Positions 23,860-36,010 of a DNA stretch of 64,000 nucleotides are shown here, piece after piece. The notes under the pieces are model-generated. The model did not search any database, was not told the origin of the DNA, and was given only the letters and a program-made list of their open reading frames with translations. Made by a program: the position numbers and the translations under genes. Source of the stretch: Epiperipatus broadwayi (taxonomy: Eukaryota; Onychophora; Udeonychophora; Euonychophora; Peripatidae); contig JAQFVV010006509.1 of NCBI GenBank assembly GCA_028023455.1, positions 495,529-559,528 of the forward strand, read 5' to 3'. Position 1 is the first letter of the stretch. The number at the start of each line of letters is the position of its first letter.

Positions 23860-23872
23860 AATGTTGATAGTA
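23797..23872. repeat. (TA)n tract between 16-bp direct repeats
   Basis: The 16-mer 'ataaatgttgatagta' occurs at 23797-23812 and identically at 23857-23872, enclosing about 44 bases of (TA)n with one GT. The layout resembles an insertion with a target site duplication, or slippage between the two copies. Confidence 0.85.
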
Positions 23873-25027
23873 CATCACATAAAGTGGCAAGATTAGTTAT
23901 TTAATTTAACAGAAGATATTAAATGAAGATAATTCTTTTTTATGCTTTGAAAAGCTCTATAATAGTGATGAAGAAGTGGAGAATTGTTATATAGATTTCC
24001 AAAATGCTTTTTGATCAGGTCAAACAATATTTAAAAATTATAATGAGATATGCTAATGATAGAATTGGATAATGATTGAAGCTATGAAAAATCTGTTGGT
24101 AAATTTAGCTATGGGATGACAGATATGAGAGAGGACAAAGACTTATGGAATTTGTTGAAGAAGAAAATTGTATATTATAATTCTTTTGAACAAAATGCTA
24201 AAAGAATGAACATGAAAACATCAAAATAAAGATATAGTAGATATTGGATTATATTTTAACTAAAAGGAAATATGTATATATGTCAAGATTGTCTTCTTAA
24301 TGAATTCAATACAGAAAAAAATGTCAATTAAACATGTGTCAATGAAAAACTAAATAGACAAAAATTATTTTACAAAAAGCAGTATTATCACCTGATGATC
24401 CTAAGTTTTAGAAACACTCAGGTAAATTTAAATTAGAACCTGTTAATTATTTTAAAATATTATCAGATGATCAATTAGAAAGTAACTGATGTTTTATTAA
24501 GAACTGAATCAAAAATAGCTGCTGTAAAAAGCAGAAAATCATCACTAAAATTTGAATTGAGATAATACAATGTATAAAGAAAAGAAGAAATATGAAAATA
24601 TTTTAATATAAACAATTAAAAAGAATTGCATTTGTTATAACAATGAGTTAATCGTGATATAAAAATATATAACTATAATTTGGGAAAGAAATATGAAAAG
24701 TGAATAAAAGTTTCAAAAGTATAAGGCAACATATTGATATTGGAAAAAAAAGTTATTTCAGTAGTAAGAAAAAAAAATTGAAAGTGCTAATAAAAAGTGG
24801 GATAATATCATGAAATGTATGGAACATCATGAACAAGAAAACAAAAGCAATCTTTACAAAATACAAAAAGTCAGGCATTTAAATAAAGATATCAGATATT
24901 AATATATACAAAGCAGGATAAAAAATCTCTAATAAATGTTTAATATCTTCAAAGAAGTAGGTGAAGAAATACAAAAATTGTTGGCAAAATTATATAATAA
25001 ATGTCTAAATGATAACAATGTTTCAAA

Positions 25028-25091
25028 TGATTGAAAGATTGCAATATATATATATATATATATATATTGCAATCTTTCAATATATATATAT

Positions 25092-25142
<51 letters not shown>
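25028..25142. repeat. (TA)n hairpin with 14-bp arms and following (TA)n tract
   Basis: 'ttgaaagattgca' is followed by (TA)n and the mirrored 'tgcaatctttcaa', then a second (TA)n tract broken by 'tctt'. It lies inside the decayed RTE copy A. Runs of Ile/Tyr codons read through it are not protein. Confidence 0.85.
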
Positions 25143-25143
<1 letters not shown>

Positions 25144-25995
25144 AAGATTATATTAGCAATTGTGGACCTATCAATCTTCTATCAGTTCTCTACATAATAA
25201 GTTTACCAAGTCTATTATAATCTTTGGATTTATATCTAGCCAAAGAACAAAGTTGGATTTAAAAGTAGTTTTGGTACAGTGAATCACATTGAATTTTGAA
25301 TGAAAAGACTAATGAATATGAGTTGTCAGTATGCTTGGGTGTTATACATTATAAAAATAAATTTTATTTTGTAATCAGGTTCTCAGAAACTAATGCTTCT
25401 GATCAACAATATATAATCATAGCATATTATCATAATTTGAAAACTACATGGTAACACTAAGAGAATAGATATTTATGATAAAGTATAACAGAATGGTTAT
25501 GGATGAAAATTTATAAAGATATACAAAAAATTGACTCCTTATTTCCAAAACTTTTTAAAGAAATTTCATGAAAATATACTGTGGATTAATATGGAAAGAT
25601 AAATAAAAATACAATGATTATATGAGACATTTAGTGTTTGAAGATTAAGTGTTTGTTTACGTTAATAATGCTTCAGAGCTTCAGGAAATGTTGCAAGAAT
25701 TATCAGATGAAAGTAAAAAAAGTAAGACTAAAGATAAACACTAAAAAGTCTAAAGTAATATTTAATTGATTTTTTCAGAAGGAAGTAAAGATTAATAGTC
25801 ATGAACTAAAAATAGTTAACCTAGGTCAGTTTATTAAAACAGATGGTAACATAATGAATGAAATTGATAATTAAATTAAACTGGTATGAAGTGTTTTCAG
25901 TAAAAATAATATTAAAAAATATATGCCTCTTTTATGACTTCTTACTTAAAAATATGAGACTTACACATGTAACAGAAAGGCAAACAATAAAGGTG

Positions 25996-25996
25996 G

Positions 25997-26081
<85 letters not shown>

Positions 26082-26086
26082 CCAAG
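25996..26086. repeat. Paired (TA)n tracts with mirrored GGAACA ends
   Basis: 'ggaaca' precedes a (TA)n tract, 'ttgaacaa' separates it from a second (TA)n tract, and 'ttgttcc' closes it. The whole can fold as one or two hairpins. It borders the 3' end of RTE copy A. Confidence 0.8.
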
Positions 26087-27831
26087 CTCCCTTGTGCATA
26101 ACATAAATAACATTTAATAGCTCATCTTTTGTTGAAATTTTTGGTTAGAGTGGTATACATATTGTCCATTAAACTGTAATTGTATAGTATTTTTTAACTT
26201 GCAGTAATATATAACACAAATGCTTTTCATATATATGGTATGCATATATAAATTAAAATTAGTAGTTCAAACAAAAAAAAAAAATAATAATATAGGTATT
26301 AATGAAAATAAATTGAAAAGAATAATTTCCATATACTTTTCATTCACTGAAAAAAAAATATGGAGAAAACCCTACTGTATTGCATTTTTATTTTTTATAT
26401 AAAGTAAATAATAAAATGTTTGACATTCAATGCAATTAAATACATTCTGGATGATAGTATTTTTTCATACTTTTTTTCTTATAGAAATACAATAGGCTAG
26501 TCTAATTTCGAAGGAACTATGATTTATGTAATTATTTTGATGAATTTAAGTCATTATTGACATTAATTATTAAAATTTTGTGAAGATTTTAGCATTATGC
26601 TTCAAAAATATTTAACTGGCATGGTATCCAGGTGCCATATTGAATTTTTTAAAAAACTAATCTGAAAGACAATTTTCACAATAACTTGTTTCAATAATGT
26701 TAGAGCAAAAAACTTTACATTGATAGAAACTAGAACAACTAAGGAAAAGAATAAGTCTAAGATAAATAGTAATAACCATTTAAAAAATAAGGAAAAAATT
26801 TCAATATCTGACATAATTATTACATTATTGTTTGCTCATAATTTCTAATTTATCATTAACGAAGTTTAAATTACATCTGTCTTGATAATTTCTTTGTATT
26901 ACTCACAAAATTATCTTTCAAAACATATGTAATACTTCTTATCTGAGATAATGCATAACTTCAAAATCTCCAAAAGTATTCACATAAGAATTCTTTTTTA
27001 TCTTATACCACAAAAGTTGACAAATCTCAAAGGCATCTATAAGAAAAAGATTCATCCTGATAAAAGATACAAAAAAATCATTTCCAGAAGGTGGATATGC
27101 ATTTTTGATGATAGCAATTAGCTTCTTGTCAATCTAAAACTAGAAATTGTAGGCTACTATCTTTATCAGTGATAAAATGAGTTTCATCTACCTTCATTTT
27201 ATAATTTGTGTGTATATCAGTAATGTTTATATTCTTTATGCACACTAGTGATGATACCTTGTTATATTTATTGTTCCACAGAGATATAATTTATTTGCAT
27301 ATAGCTTATTTGCTATCTATAGACTTAAAAATAATGTGATGCAAGATGTGGCAAAAGTACTAACTCTGCAGCATGGGTATCAAGACATATGCAAGAATCA
27401 GAATTTGATTCTTTGTCTGCATACAATTCCATGTGGTATATGCATAACCATTGTGGCTACCACTATACACACACCATTTGAAATATCTCTTTATTGGTTT
27501 CAAGTGTTTATAATTTTACATGGTACTATACCCAGTAAATTTTGTGATGGCTGTATCAACTGCAATCTGCAACTTTTCTGTACATTTGATATCAGTTTTT
27601 AAAATTTACATTGCACTGCTCTGTATATATAAATCATTATTTGTTATACAAACCCCCAAGAGAAAACACAAACGTATCAATACAAATATAAACATACTAA
27701 TAAATTATTAAATCTTTTGAGAATCATTATGTCTATAAAATAAGGTTGACTCAAACTTGGATCAGAGAATTGGTCAAAACACACAATACTGCAGAATAAA
27801 ACCATGGAAGGTTAGAAAACACTTTACCTAA
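26087..27831. other. AT-rich stretch without a recognised gene
   Basis: A plus-strand open frame of 88 codons at 27336-27602 is Cys/Ile/Leu-rich (residues such as CHTIPCGICITIVATTIH in part) but resembles no family I know, and the minus strand there is equally open. The part 27000-27300 holds short open pieces on the minus strand without identifiable motifs. No function is offered. Confidence 0.45.
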
Positions 27832-27995
27832 AACAGCAGTAGCCAAAGAAAGCCAACTGCCCCAGATCAAAAATGAAAGATAACTGTCAGGCTAACTGCA
27901 ATTAAAATAATTCTTTTATTCTTTTGAATTCAATTAGCCTGATAGTTTTACTTTTTTTCTTGACATGGGGCAATTGGCTTTCTATGGCTACTGTT
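27832..27995. mobile_element. Foldback MITE-like element
   Basis: Arms of about 70 bp: 'aacagcagtagccaaagaaa' against 'tttctatggctactgtt', 'ttggctttc', 'aactgccccag' against 'catggggcaatt', and 'aactgtcaggcta' against 'tagcctgatagtt'. The loop is about 30 bp. It is non-coding. No second copy was found in the window. Confidence 0.7.
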
Positions 27996-28149
27996 CTTGC
28001 TTTCTAATTAAGTAATAACAAATGGACATTATATATATAATATTGATACTCTGCCATTATTAATATTATGAAAATACTATAAATGGAGAATAAAAAATCT
28101 ATTAAATCAATTTAATTGACACTTTTTATGTAATTATGATTGTATTGTT

Positions 28150-28800
28150 AAGAATCTAAGAGACCATATTTGGGTGATAGACAACAACTCCTTAATCTTA
28201 GGGTTTATTTCTCTGCATATTATTTTAATGATTATAGGATCAAAAGTGCCTCCATATCTCCTTTCATGGTTCTAAATTATAGATATATTTGATGAATAGA
28301 TTTTGCCTTTTTTATGCATTAAGGTATGTTGTGTCAATCTTATTCTCAAGTTTGCTTTTGTTTCACTGTAGTAAATGTAAGGACAATCCATTTGAATGTA
28401 TCCCACTGCATACACAACATTAAGTCAATCCAATGTGTATATTTCATCCTTTGTATTATTAATCAGTCTATTTAAATTGATGGTCATTCTAAATCTGACA
28501 TTTGATTTACCAGCGGAGATCATTGCAATTTTATTTCCAATGTGTGGCACATATGGTAGCACTATCCTTTTTTGTATCCTTAATCCCATTTTTATTGTTT
28601 TTAAACAAATCAAAGTATTTGCGTCTATCACACTATAACCTGATTTTATCATATCAGCAATGTAAGTCTCTAAGTTCTCAATCTTATATGACTTGAATTG
28701 AAATAAATAGTTATTGCGATATAAGGTTTTTAATTCTGTGAATTTATGCAGTGAATGTATTGGGATTGCACATTGATGCACCAGCTAATGTTGAGGAGGG
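28150..28800 (-). pseudogene. Penelope-like element fragment 1: RT tail, linker and GIY-YIG endonuclease
   Basis: The open part (28781 down to 28425) carries FKSYKIENLETYIADMIKSG, then RIVLPYVPHIGNKIAMIS and NLNRLINNTKDE. These match the segment between the RT thumb and the endonuclease in Penelope-like proteins. After one in-frame stop it continues VVYAVGYIQMDCPYIYYSET, then NLRIRLTQH and a stop-bearing tail. The Y-x2-G-Y/YIYYSET layout is the GIY-YIG core in weakened form. The RT catalytic part is absent. It is a 5'-truncated pseudogene that lies downstream, on the same strand, of fragment 2. Confidence 0.75.
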
Positions 28801-28814
28801 ATTTAATAGTCATG

Positions 28815-28945
28815 TTGCATTTATATATTGGACTATTTCCATCATCTAATATAAGTATCAAATGTCTTTAGAAAAAATAACTTTATTTACATAGTCCAAA
28901 TATATTCAACTGTTGGTAATAACAGGTTAGCACATGCATAACATT
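28815..28945. repeat. Single arm of the 40.8-kb MITE family
   Basis: It aligns with 40830-40950: 'gactatttccatcatctaat', 'aatgtctttagaaaaaataa', 'ctttattta' and 'atattcaactgttggtaata'. The mirrored second arm is missing. The tRNA-Lys-like SINE begins where it would be expected. Confidence 0.6.
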
Positions 28946-28949
28946 TCAA

Positions 28950-29086
28950 GAGGAATTATTCTCCCCTCTTCTTTAAGTGCTACTGGGCTGACCAATGACA
29001 GGACTAGCATGTCAATCAAATCTGAACCTTTAGATTTTGAATATTGAATTTTAAGGCAACACTCTAACCAACTGAGCCATCCTGCC
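28950..29086 (-). repeat. tRNA-Lys-like SINE
   Basis: On the minus strand it begins GGCAGGATGGCTCAGTTGG, continues TTAGAGTGTTGCC and reaches a B-box-like AAGGTTCAGATTTGATT, the order of an RNA polymerase III internal promoter in a tRNA-derived SINE. About 60 further bases form a body ('gtcctgtcattggtcagccc'). It differs from the other SINE family here in head and tail. The end near 28950 is approximate. Confidence 0.6.
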
Positions 29087-29189
29087 AAAAGGAACAATCA
29101 TTAGAAATTTTATATAATTACCTATAAGGTTCTTCCCTGATTTCTCTACTTTTCCTAAAAGCAAAGTTGATTAGTGGTTTTCATACATT

Positions 29190-30316
29190 ATCTATAGTCA
29201 CACTAGGTTGACATATGGGGTTGTTATGTGAGCAGCTTCTTTAAATTTTCTTCTTGTTACTTTTTCTTTTTTATTTAATATTTTTGTATATACCCAATTA
29301 AACATATGTCCATTGGTGCATACATTGTCTGCTACCTTATACTTATCTATTTTCTCTCTTCTAATTATCAGTTTGTGTTTTTGAAATAGTTTTTCAATAG
29401 GAGAACTGGTCTCATCAATATACATTCTTCCATATTGACATGATATTCCATAGATGCAGTTTTTGCTTCACAGCATTTCAAGTTTAGGTTTTGTAGATGT
29501 TAAAATTTCTTGTAGGGTGGTATGACTCTGGAAAACTGTTTTGATGTTTTACTGATTACATGTTTTATTTAATTAAGGAAAATACCTACCATATCAATAA
29601 TTGTTTTTTTTTTTTCTGATATTATTTTTGTTGTCTGTTTAAGGTTTTCTTAATAACAGCTGATGGATAACCATTTTTCATAAGAGTTTGTTCTATATAG
29701 ATATTTTCTTTTTACAAATTGCTGGTGGCTGAACAAACTTTTTTTGATCTGTTCCATAATGATAATATAACTCCATGTTCTGTGTTTCTGGTGTGATTAT
29801 ATGTATATGCTGCATGTGAGGGTTTTCAGTAAAATGTAGTTTTGATTTTTTCATGAGGTAGTCTTGTCACAAGAACATCTAAGTTTGCCAGTTTTGTTCT
29901 GATTCTATTGTAAATTTAATTGAAAGGAATAAGTTGTTGATGTATTTCCAGAGAGTTTGTAGTAGTGCTTTATCATGTGGCTGACCATACAACAAATATA
30001 TCATCAACATAGTGGAACCAAACTTTAAATGGATATGGGTAGTCTTTATGGTTGTGGTTTTAATTGCTAATCAGAGTTGACAGTGGAGAGCTCATAGCCA
30101 TTCCTTGATTTTATTCTGTGTAGGTTGTTGTTGTTTCATCTTACTTTCAAATTGAGATAGTGAATTTTTTTTTTCTTGTTCTATAATATTGTTAATGTGA
30201 GAAGAAATGAATGATAAAAATGTAAGATCAAAGAGACATGTTTTTTTTATACATAAAATGAATATATAATGAACCAAAGAGCTAATAATATTAAAATTAT
30301 CAAAAAATGGGTTCAT
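29190..30316 (-). pseudogene. Penelope-like element fragment 2: reverse transcriptase and GIY-YIG endonuclease
   Basis: Reading from 30316 downward: CIKKTCLFDLTF, then QGMAMSSPLSTLIS, then KDYPYPFKVWFHYVDDIFVV, the RT palm with its YVDD catalytic motif near 30000-30011. Then come LANLDVLVTRLPHEKIKTTF, HGVILSLWNRSKKVCSA and EQTLMKNGYPSAVIKKTL, and finally CIYGISCQYGRMYIDET with NGHMFNWVYTKIL, the GIY-YIG domain (29198-29460). The order RT then GIY-YIG is diagnostic of Penelope-like elements. About eight stops break it, mostly between RT and endonuclease; the last 75 codons are open. The Gly of YIGET is Asp here (YIDET). Confidence 0.85.
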
Positions 30317-30435
30317 ATATTTTTAGCAGAACAATCATGATATGATACACACACATCAAAAGTATACTTGGTTTACTTAATTTAATATATTTTTATTCTT
30401 TTTTATAGTAATTTATTATATATAAACATATCATT

Positions 30436-30539
30436 AAAAACAGTCAACACTTAGACAATCCTAATATTAAAATCAATCAACAATTTTAAATTGCTGATTG
30501 ACATTGATATTAGGATTGCTTAAGTGTTGATTGTTTTTT
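30436..30539. mobile_element. Small foldback element, about 104 bp
   Basis: 'aaaaacagtcaacacttaga' and 'caatcctaatat' are mirrored by 'atattaggattgcttaagtg' and 'ttgattgtttttt', with a short A/T loop. It is non-coding; no flanking duplication is evident. Confidence 0.7.
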
Positions 30540-33155
30540 ACTGATTATTTACAAATTTATTCAGCCTTGAGAATTATTATGCTTAATATATATATATGGG
30601 TTGATGGATGGTTATAACAAAATTGACTCAAGGTGAAAAATGCACTAATAAGAACAAAACTTGACAATATATATATATAGAGAGAGAGAATTGTATGCTA
30701 TTTCATATTGCTACTACAAAAGCTCATTATTGAATCATATTTTTTACTTGTATTAGTTGTAAGTTAACGTTAATAATATTCAAATATTTTTAATTAGAAT
30801 AAATATTTATCAGCTAATACTTGTTCATTTTGCAGAAACTTTGCAGCTCAAAGTAAATTAATCCAATTCAGTTAAGTTATTTAAATGAGAAATGAGTAAC
30901 CCTTTTCTGAAAAAAGTGACTCTGATGATTAAGCAATAATACTTAATTGTTTTCAGAGCTAACATTTTTATTATATTATAAGAAAATATATTTAGCACCT
31001 CAATATATGGAGATATTGTAAATTTTAATGAGACTTTTATATCATTATGAAGCATATAAATATAATCCTAATATATGCATACAATTATCAAAAGAATATA
31101 TGTTAATATAAATATACTTCCATAGGAATTCAACTTCTGATCCATAATACGAAAAAAAGAGCCCCACATGACATGTTGCAATGGAAGAATGCCAGATTTT
31201 GGAATTCAAGATCCATGAATTACATCCCAACACTGTCACCATTGATGCTTAAACTTCTTATAAACTTTTGAACAATGTTTGATGAAAAAGAAATGAGATG
31301 CTTTTTTATCATTATTCTGACACTAAACTTATCCCACTTTAGTACTGATGGCTAATGACATTTTGTCTGAGCAATGATAATTATTATTATTACTAGAACA
31401 TCTAACTCGTCACTAATACTTGTCTTATCTGACACTATTAACAAGATCAAGTTAAAATCAATTAAAATACATAAATAAAAGTTTTAACAATTTAATAATT
31501 AAATTAAATATATTAGCATTTTTAAACACATTCCCTCCTCAAATTATTGCTTAGAATATTGTGCAAGTTACAATATTTCTTGATTTTCAGTCATCCATAA
31601 AAATAATCACGTTTTTAAAGGTTGTGTGATTTTTTTTTTTTTCTAAAGAGTTGAGAAGTAAATTCAAGGTCACCTTATTCGCTGGCTGACTGTATGTTTA
31701 TAGAGTTGTAGAAAGTATTTTTATTTTCGATTCTAGTACACTTTCCATAATCTTACAAAGACATTTTATGTTTTTAAAAATAAGCACGTCATTAAAGAAT
31801 AGTAGGAGATAAAATAACTGAGTAAACAAGTTGTGTAGAACATAAAAAATGCCGTCATCTAAATTTAGACTTTAATACTATTTAAACTTGTATGCGCGTT
31901 TGACGTGTGTGTGATTACCATATAATCTTTTTTAATTGTATATATAGCAATCACATAAGCGTGAGTATGAATAACGAAATAAAAGTTAATGAAAGTCAGA
32001 CAATCTTTGAATATATAATTGTTAAGCTAATAATAGCTTAGTTATTAAATAGTGCTTGAGGTAATTATTCATTTTGATTTTTAAAAACATAAAAAATTTC
32101 TTATTTTGGAAATGTAGATTTATAAATGTCAATATATGTGAAGAATATATAGAGTGAACTAAAAATCACAATGAATTAATAATTGGGATAATATATATTA
32201 TGTTGCAAAGCCATAATTTATATTTTGAAAATTAATTGTGGTAAAATTTGCAATTAACCAATATCAAATATAGGTTTCCAATTGAATAATTTATGATTCA
32301 CACTTTATAACGAATTATTTTTGTTTCTTAGGTTTACCATTTAAGTTGACTGCCTGAAAGAACATAAAATTTAACTAGAAAGTAGTTTAGTATAACTAAA
32401 AAATATTTTTTATCATTATCAGTAGTAATTTTTATTCGTTCCCATAGATAATCTAGCATTCAATGACTGGAAGAATATTATGACTTTTATATCATAGAAT
32501 AATTTGGCATATTTTAATTATTTCAATAAGTGCAAAATATATAAAATACGGTAATCACTTAATTTTTGATGAAACTCTAAATATCAAAGTTTTATTAAAA
32601 TATATATTGTAGCTCATTTAAAAAAGAAAAGAGATTAATAATCTTCATTCGTGAATTTTATTGCTCCAACATTTATTTATTACCACTGAATGTCCACATA
32701 GTAAAATCACATATATAGCCTACTCTTCAAGATGCATTAGTCAGTCTATTGAATTTATTGATTTTTTTTTTATCTCTGAGTTTAAAACAAAAATAAAAGC
32801 ATTATGGACTTCTTTCTCAAATCCATGATAATCATTAACTATGATACTGTTCGCATTTTTTTCTTCTTGAAATTGGAATTTTTACATGTGTATTAAAATT
32901 CTCATTCTGCGTTTTTTATATTTATAACATTACTGCATGAAACCAAAAAGTTGTAAAGTTATCAATCAAAATATTGGTTGATGACTAAAAATATGCAGTA
33001 CTAAAATATTATTAAGCTATGAACTGATGACAGCATCTATTTGGTAAGCAATAATTGTAGATCATTTTCAAATAACGTCGGGTGGTTTGAATTGAAAAAA
33101 ATAATGTCTCATATTAAATGTAGTATTGTCAAATTTTGCAGTGTAAGAAAGACAA
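30540..33155. other. AT-rich stretch without a recognised gene
   Basis: No coding region supported. A (GA)n-like 'agagagagaga' follows a TA run at 30669-30690. The part 31130-31260 is less AT-rich and its words loosely echo 44990-45100, which may mean a diverged repeat pair. A few CpG sites lie near 31890-31910. Confidence 0.5.
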
Positions 33156-33156
33156 A

Positions 33157-33517
33157 CATGATCACCATTTTTATGCTTACACTACACAAGTTGATAACAC
33201 AGGGGAAAAGCTCTCCATACAGTAGCATCACTCAGTACAAACCAGTGTAATCAAAGGATGCTAGAAGATTTATGCATTATAGTTAACTAAAAAGATAGAA
33301 GATAATTGCTGGAGGATTGCATTAGATCCTAACTTCTAGCTGCAGTGCTCTCAAATCCAAGACTCTTCACTGATGAATCCACAAGCTAGAATATAGTATG
33401 GGGATATTCCATGAGTAGGCACTAGATATAGATTTTTGCACAAACCTTCTACCATCCATTGATTATCCTGGCTTTCATTGGGTGGTGCTATTGTATGGAG
33501 AGTTTTGCCTTTGTGTG
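33157..33517. mobile_element. F-family element, most complete copy, with 12-bp target duplication
   Basis: It opens 'catgatcaccatttttatgc' and closes 'gagttttgcctttgtgtg'. It is flanked by 'aagaaagacaaa' (33145-33156) and 'aagaaaaacaaa' (33518-33529), 12 bp with one mismatch. Outer arms are inverted: 'agctctccatacagtagcat' against 'ggtgctattgtatggagag', and 'gtaatcaaaggatg' against 'catccattgattatc'. The interior shares 'tcactgatgaatccacaagc' and 'gagtaggcactagatat' with the 2.5-kb copy. It is non-coding. Confidence 0.75.
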
Positions 33518-33529
33518 AAGAAAAACAAA

Positions 33530-34379
33530 TGAAAACTTGACAAGTATTTTATTGTAAGAGCTTACAGAATTAGCAACACAAATGAAGTGGAATTTATTAC
33601 CAATCAAAAATGAAAGAATCATATTGTGAAGGTTTGTGGAATATCGGATAGAATAGAAAGTCTCAAATGCAGATAACTCAGGTATATGTTCCAAAAATTT
33701 CTCATTCTTATGGAGAATTAAATAATTTGTGTTGATATTCTGATACTTTTAATCAGACTAAACAGAAAAATTTTATTAATATAATTTTTATATTATACTT
33801 TTACTTTGTTTGTGTATGTATTTTGATTGTGAAACATTTTTTATTCCATGCAACAACCCAACCTGTATAGTTGTATATTATGGAAAATTGAGTGATAATG
33901 TCACCACAAGTCTAGCACAGCAAAAACACCTTTACCAGCATGCTGAAAATAGTCCTATATATAGTTCATCTTCTGGGGTCATGGACCGCATTTTCAACAT
34001 ATATATTTGTCTCTACAGAATGTTAAGCTTGTGTGCATAAAGCAGATAACATAAAAAAGATTATTCAGGTGTAGTTTCTACAACCACAAGAACATAATTA
34101 ACAAGAAAGAAAACAGTGTTCAATTATTGATCAAATAGAATATGTAAATTTCTATTTTGAATAAAGTACTTACATAATCATCTCACTGTTTAAATAAAGC
34201 AGATAAAACAGCAGACTTAATTAGTCTATAAGAGCTAAGATTATCATGGACCCCACTGAATGTTGCACTCAACCATATCTAAGTTTCAAAAAGAATATAT
34301 ATATATATATATTTCATGTCACAGACGTAAAAAACATTTGACAATCAAATTACTATAGTATTTTTTAAAAAATTGAAGC
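33530..34379. other. AT-rich stretch without a recognised gene
   Basis: A plus-strand frame of 76 codons (33810-34040) has near-balanced composition but no family resemblance. A (TA)n run lies at 34293-34312. Nothing else is supported. Confidence 0.5.
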
Positions 34380-36010
34380 ACAAAGTAGTGAAGGTAAATT
34401 TAATTATAAACAGAAATGAGGGAATACAATGACTTACACATTTTAAAAAATGATAAACTGTATCTTATAAAAAAAAATTATAAGATGAAAGTGGACATAC
34501 ATGGTTGAAATAAAGGCTCATCAAAGTTAGATTATGTTTTGACTAAGTAGAAAATATATTTCAAGATTGTTAACATAATAAATTAAACATAGAATGTGTT
34601 AATTAATTAGTAAAATGCACATTATGTACTAATATAAAATTAAAATAACAAATCTAGAGGTAGAAATGGTATTAACGTTTATATCCTTAATTTTAGAAAA
34701 AAATTAATACTTATAAACAAACTTGAAAATGCTTTTAAAATATTAACAAACTTTGAGAATGGTTCAGATTTAAATAACATTAGAAAAATGACAGATAATT
34801 CTAATTAAATACATCATATTATTTACCAGTAATTTTTCAAATGAGATCATGAAAAAAAAAAAAAAAGCAAAGACTTTTTTTTTTCCAAAATTGTTATATT
34901 TTGAAATAAATCTCTAAAATTCTGCCTAATGATTTTTAAAAAAACATAAAAATAATATAAATTTCAATAATACAAAAAAAAAGTTAGTATTGAAAGAATA
35001 TTTCATCAATAAAAGAAAATAAAGGGCATTATTATTAGAAAAAAAGTTTATATCATAAAAAAATGCAGAAGCTAATAAAAACCAAAAGACAAAGTAGTTT
35101 TTACAGTTGCAATAACATAATTTGAATATCAAATATTTTAAAATAAGTGGTAAATCAAGCAATAAAATTTATGTAGAATAAAAAAAGCTCTAGGAAGTAA
35201 TAAAATCATTATAAAGAATTTTTAAAAAGCAGCTGAAGAAATAAAGAAATTATTGATCAAACTATATATCAAATTTTAAAATTATAAAAATATACTTAAT
35301 GTTTAGAGGATTGCAGTAAAGATATTTAATAAAATGAGTGAAAAAAAAATATATAAATTTTTCACCCACCGGTCTTCTACTGTATAAGATCTTTTTCATA
35401 TATATTGTTTTCAAACCAATCAAAGTTACAAGTTGAAACTAAAAATAGATACAGAGAAGTAGATCATGTAACAATATTAAGTTAATAAAATAAAGAAGAG
35501 AGTATGAATAATAATGTAGCAGTTTTAAATGATGTATTGTGATTAGAGTTGAATATTAAATAAATAAATATAAATAGAGATTAATTAAATCATATAGATT
35601 TTGCTGATACTTGGTTCTTTAGTAAATGTTACAATTGATGATGAATAAAAGCAAATATGCAGAAATAAAGATAAGTACTAAAATTATGTTCAGTGGATTT
35701 TAAAACAAATTAAAAACTGATAATAATGAATTAGAAGAAACTACTAACCATTACTACCTTGCATAGATTATTGAAATAAATGTGAGGAAATTGATTAATA
35801 TAATTACAGAATTAGGTGAAGTGCTTTTAGTAAAAACAATTTAATTTAAAAAATGATCATGTGATTAAAAATGTGTTTTACCAGCTTTTTTTTCATGTGT
35901 CTGAGACTTGGATACTTAATAGAAAAACAATAATTTAAATCGCACAGAAGTGCAGGAAACTGCACATTGGGGATAACAAGAAAGGATTGAAAATAAAGTA
36001 CTTGAGTGAG
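34380..36010 (+). pseudogene. RTE-like LINE, copy B
   Basis: The order of decayed pieces matches copies A and C. An endonuclease-end echo (FDxVENIFQDC, about 34.55 kb) is followed by the RT entry region (AAEEIKKLLIKLYIKF, about 35.23 kb). Past the palm come LKTDNNELEETTNHYYLA (about 35.72 kb), KCVLPAFFHVSETWILNRKT and IAQKCRKLHIGDNKKGLK (35.88-35.99 kb). The last block matches the typical 'vlPvl.YG.EtW.l.kk' end of RTE-like RT proteins. It is heavily broken and cannot be expressed. It is older than the CR1-like copy at 52-56 kb, judging by lesion density. Confidence 0.55.

Larger units (their letters stand above)
23680..25995 (+). pseudogene. RTE-like LINE, copy A, endonuclease and reverse transcriptase remnants
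   Basis: Translating the plus strand in shifting frames gives, in order: EEVENCYIDFQNAF and GQRLMEFVEEENCIL (around 23.96-24.17 kb), then ILDYILTKRKYVY (about 24.25 kb), which match the end of an APE-type endonuclease. At 25.7-25.97 kb there is LKINTKKSKVIFN, then KINSHELKIVNLGQFIKTDGNIMNEIDN, the usual stretch after the RT palm. Many stops and frameshifts break it. (TA)n hairpins at 25.03-25.14 kb interrupt the region. It resembles the RTE group by motif order; no intact protein is possible. Copies B and C in this window are related and on the same strand. Confidence 0.6.

Noticed and set aside
25009-25197. Ile-Tyr repeat frames over (TA)n tracts (also 25858-26106 and 38853-39038)
   Set aside because: The dinucleotide repeat happens to lack stops; the flanks are RTE relic or MITE sequence.
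27336-27602. 88-codon Cys-rich plus-strand frame as a secreted peptide gene
   Set aside because: No signal peptide with a hydrophobic core at the start, no recognisable cysteine framework, opposite strand equally open.
34926-35162. Hydrophobic 78-codon minus-strand frame as a membrane protein
   Set aside because: Phe/Leu/Tyr richness arises from A-rich plus-strand sequence; it overlaps the RTE copy B relic read on the opposite strand.
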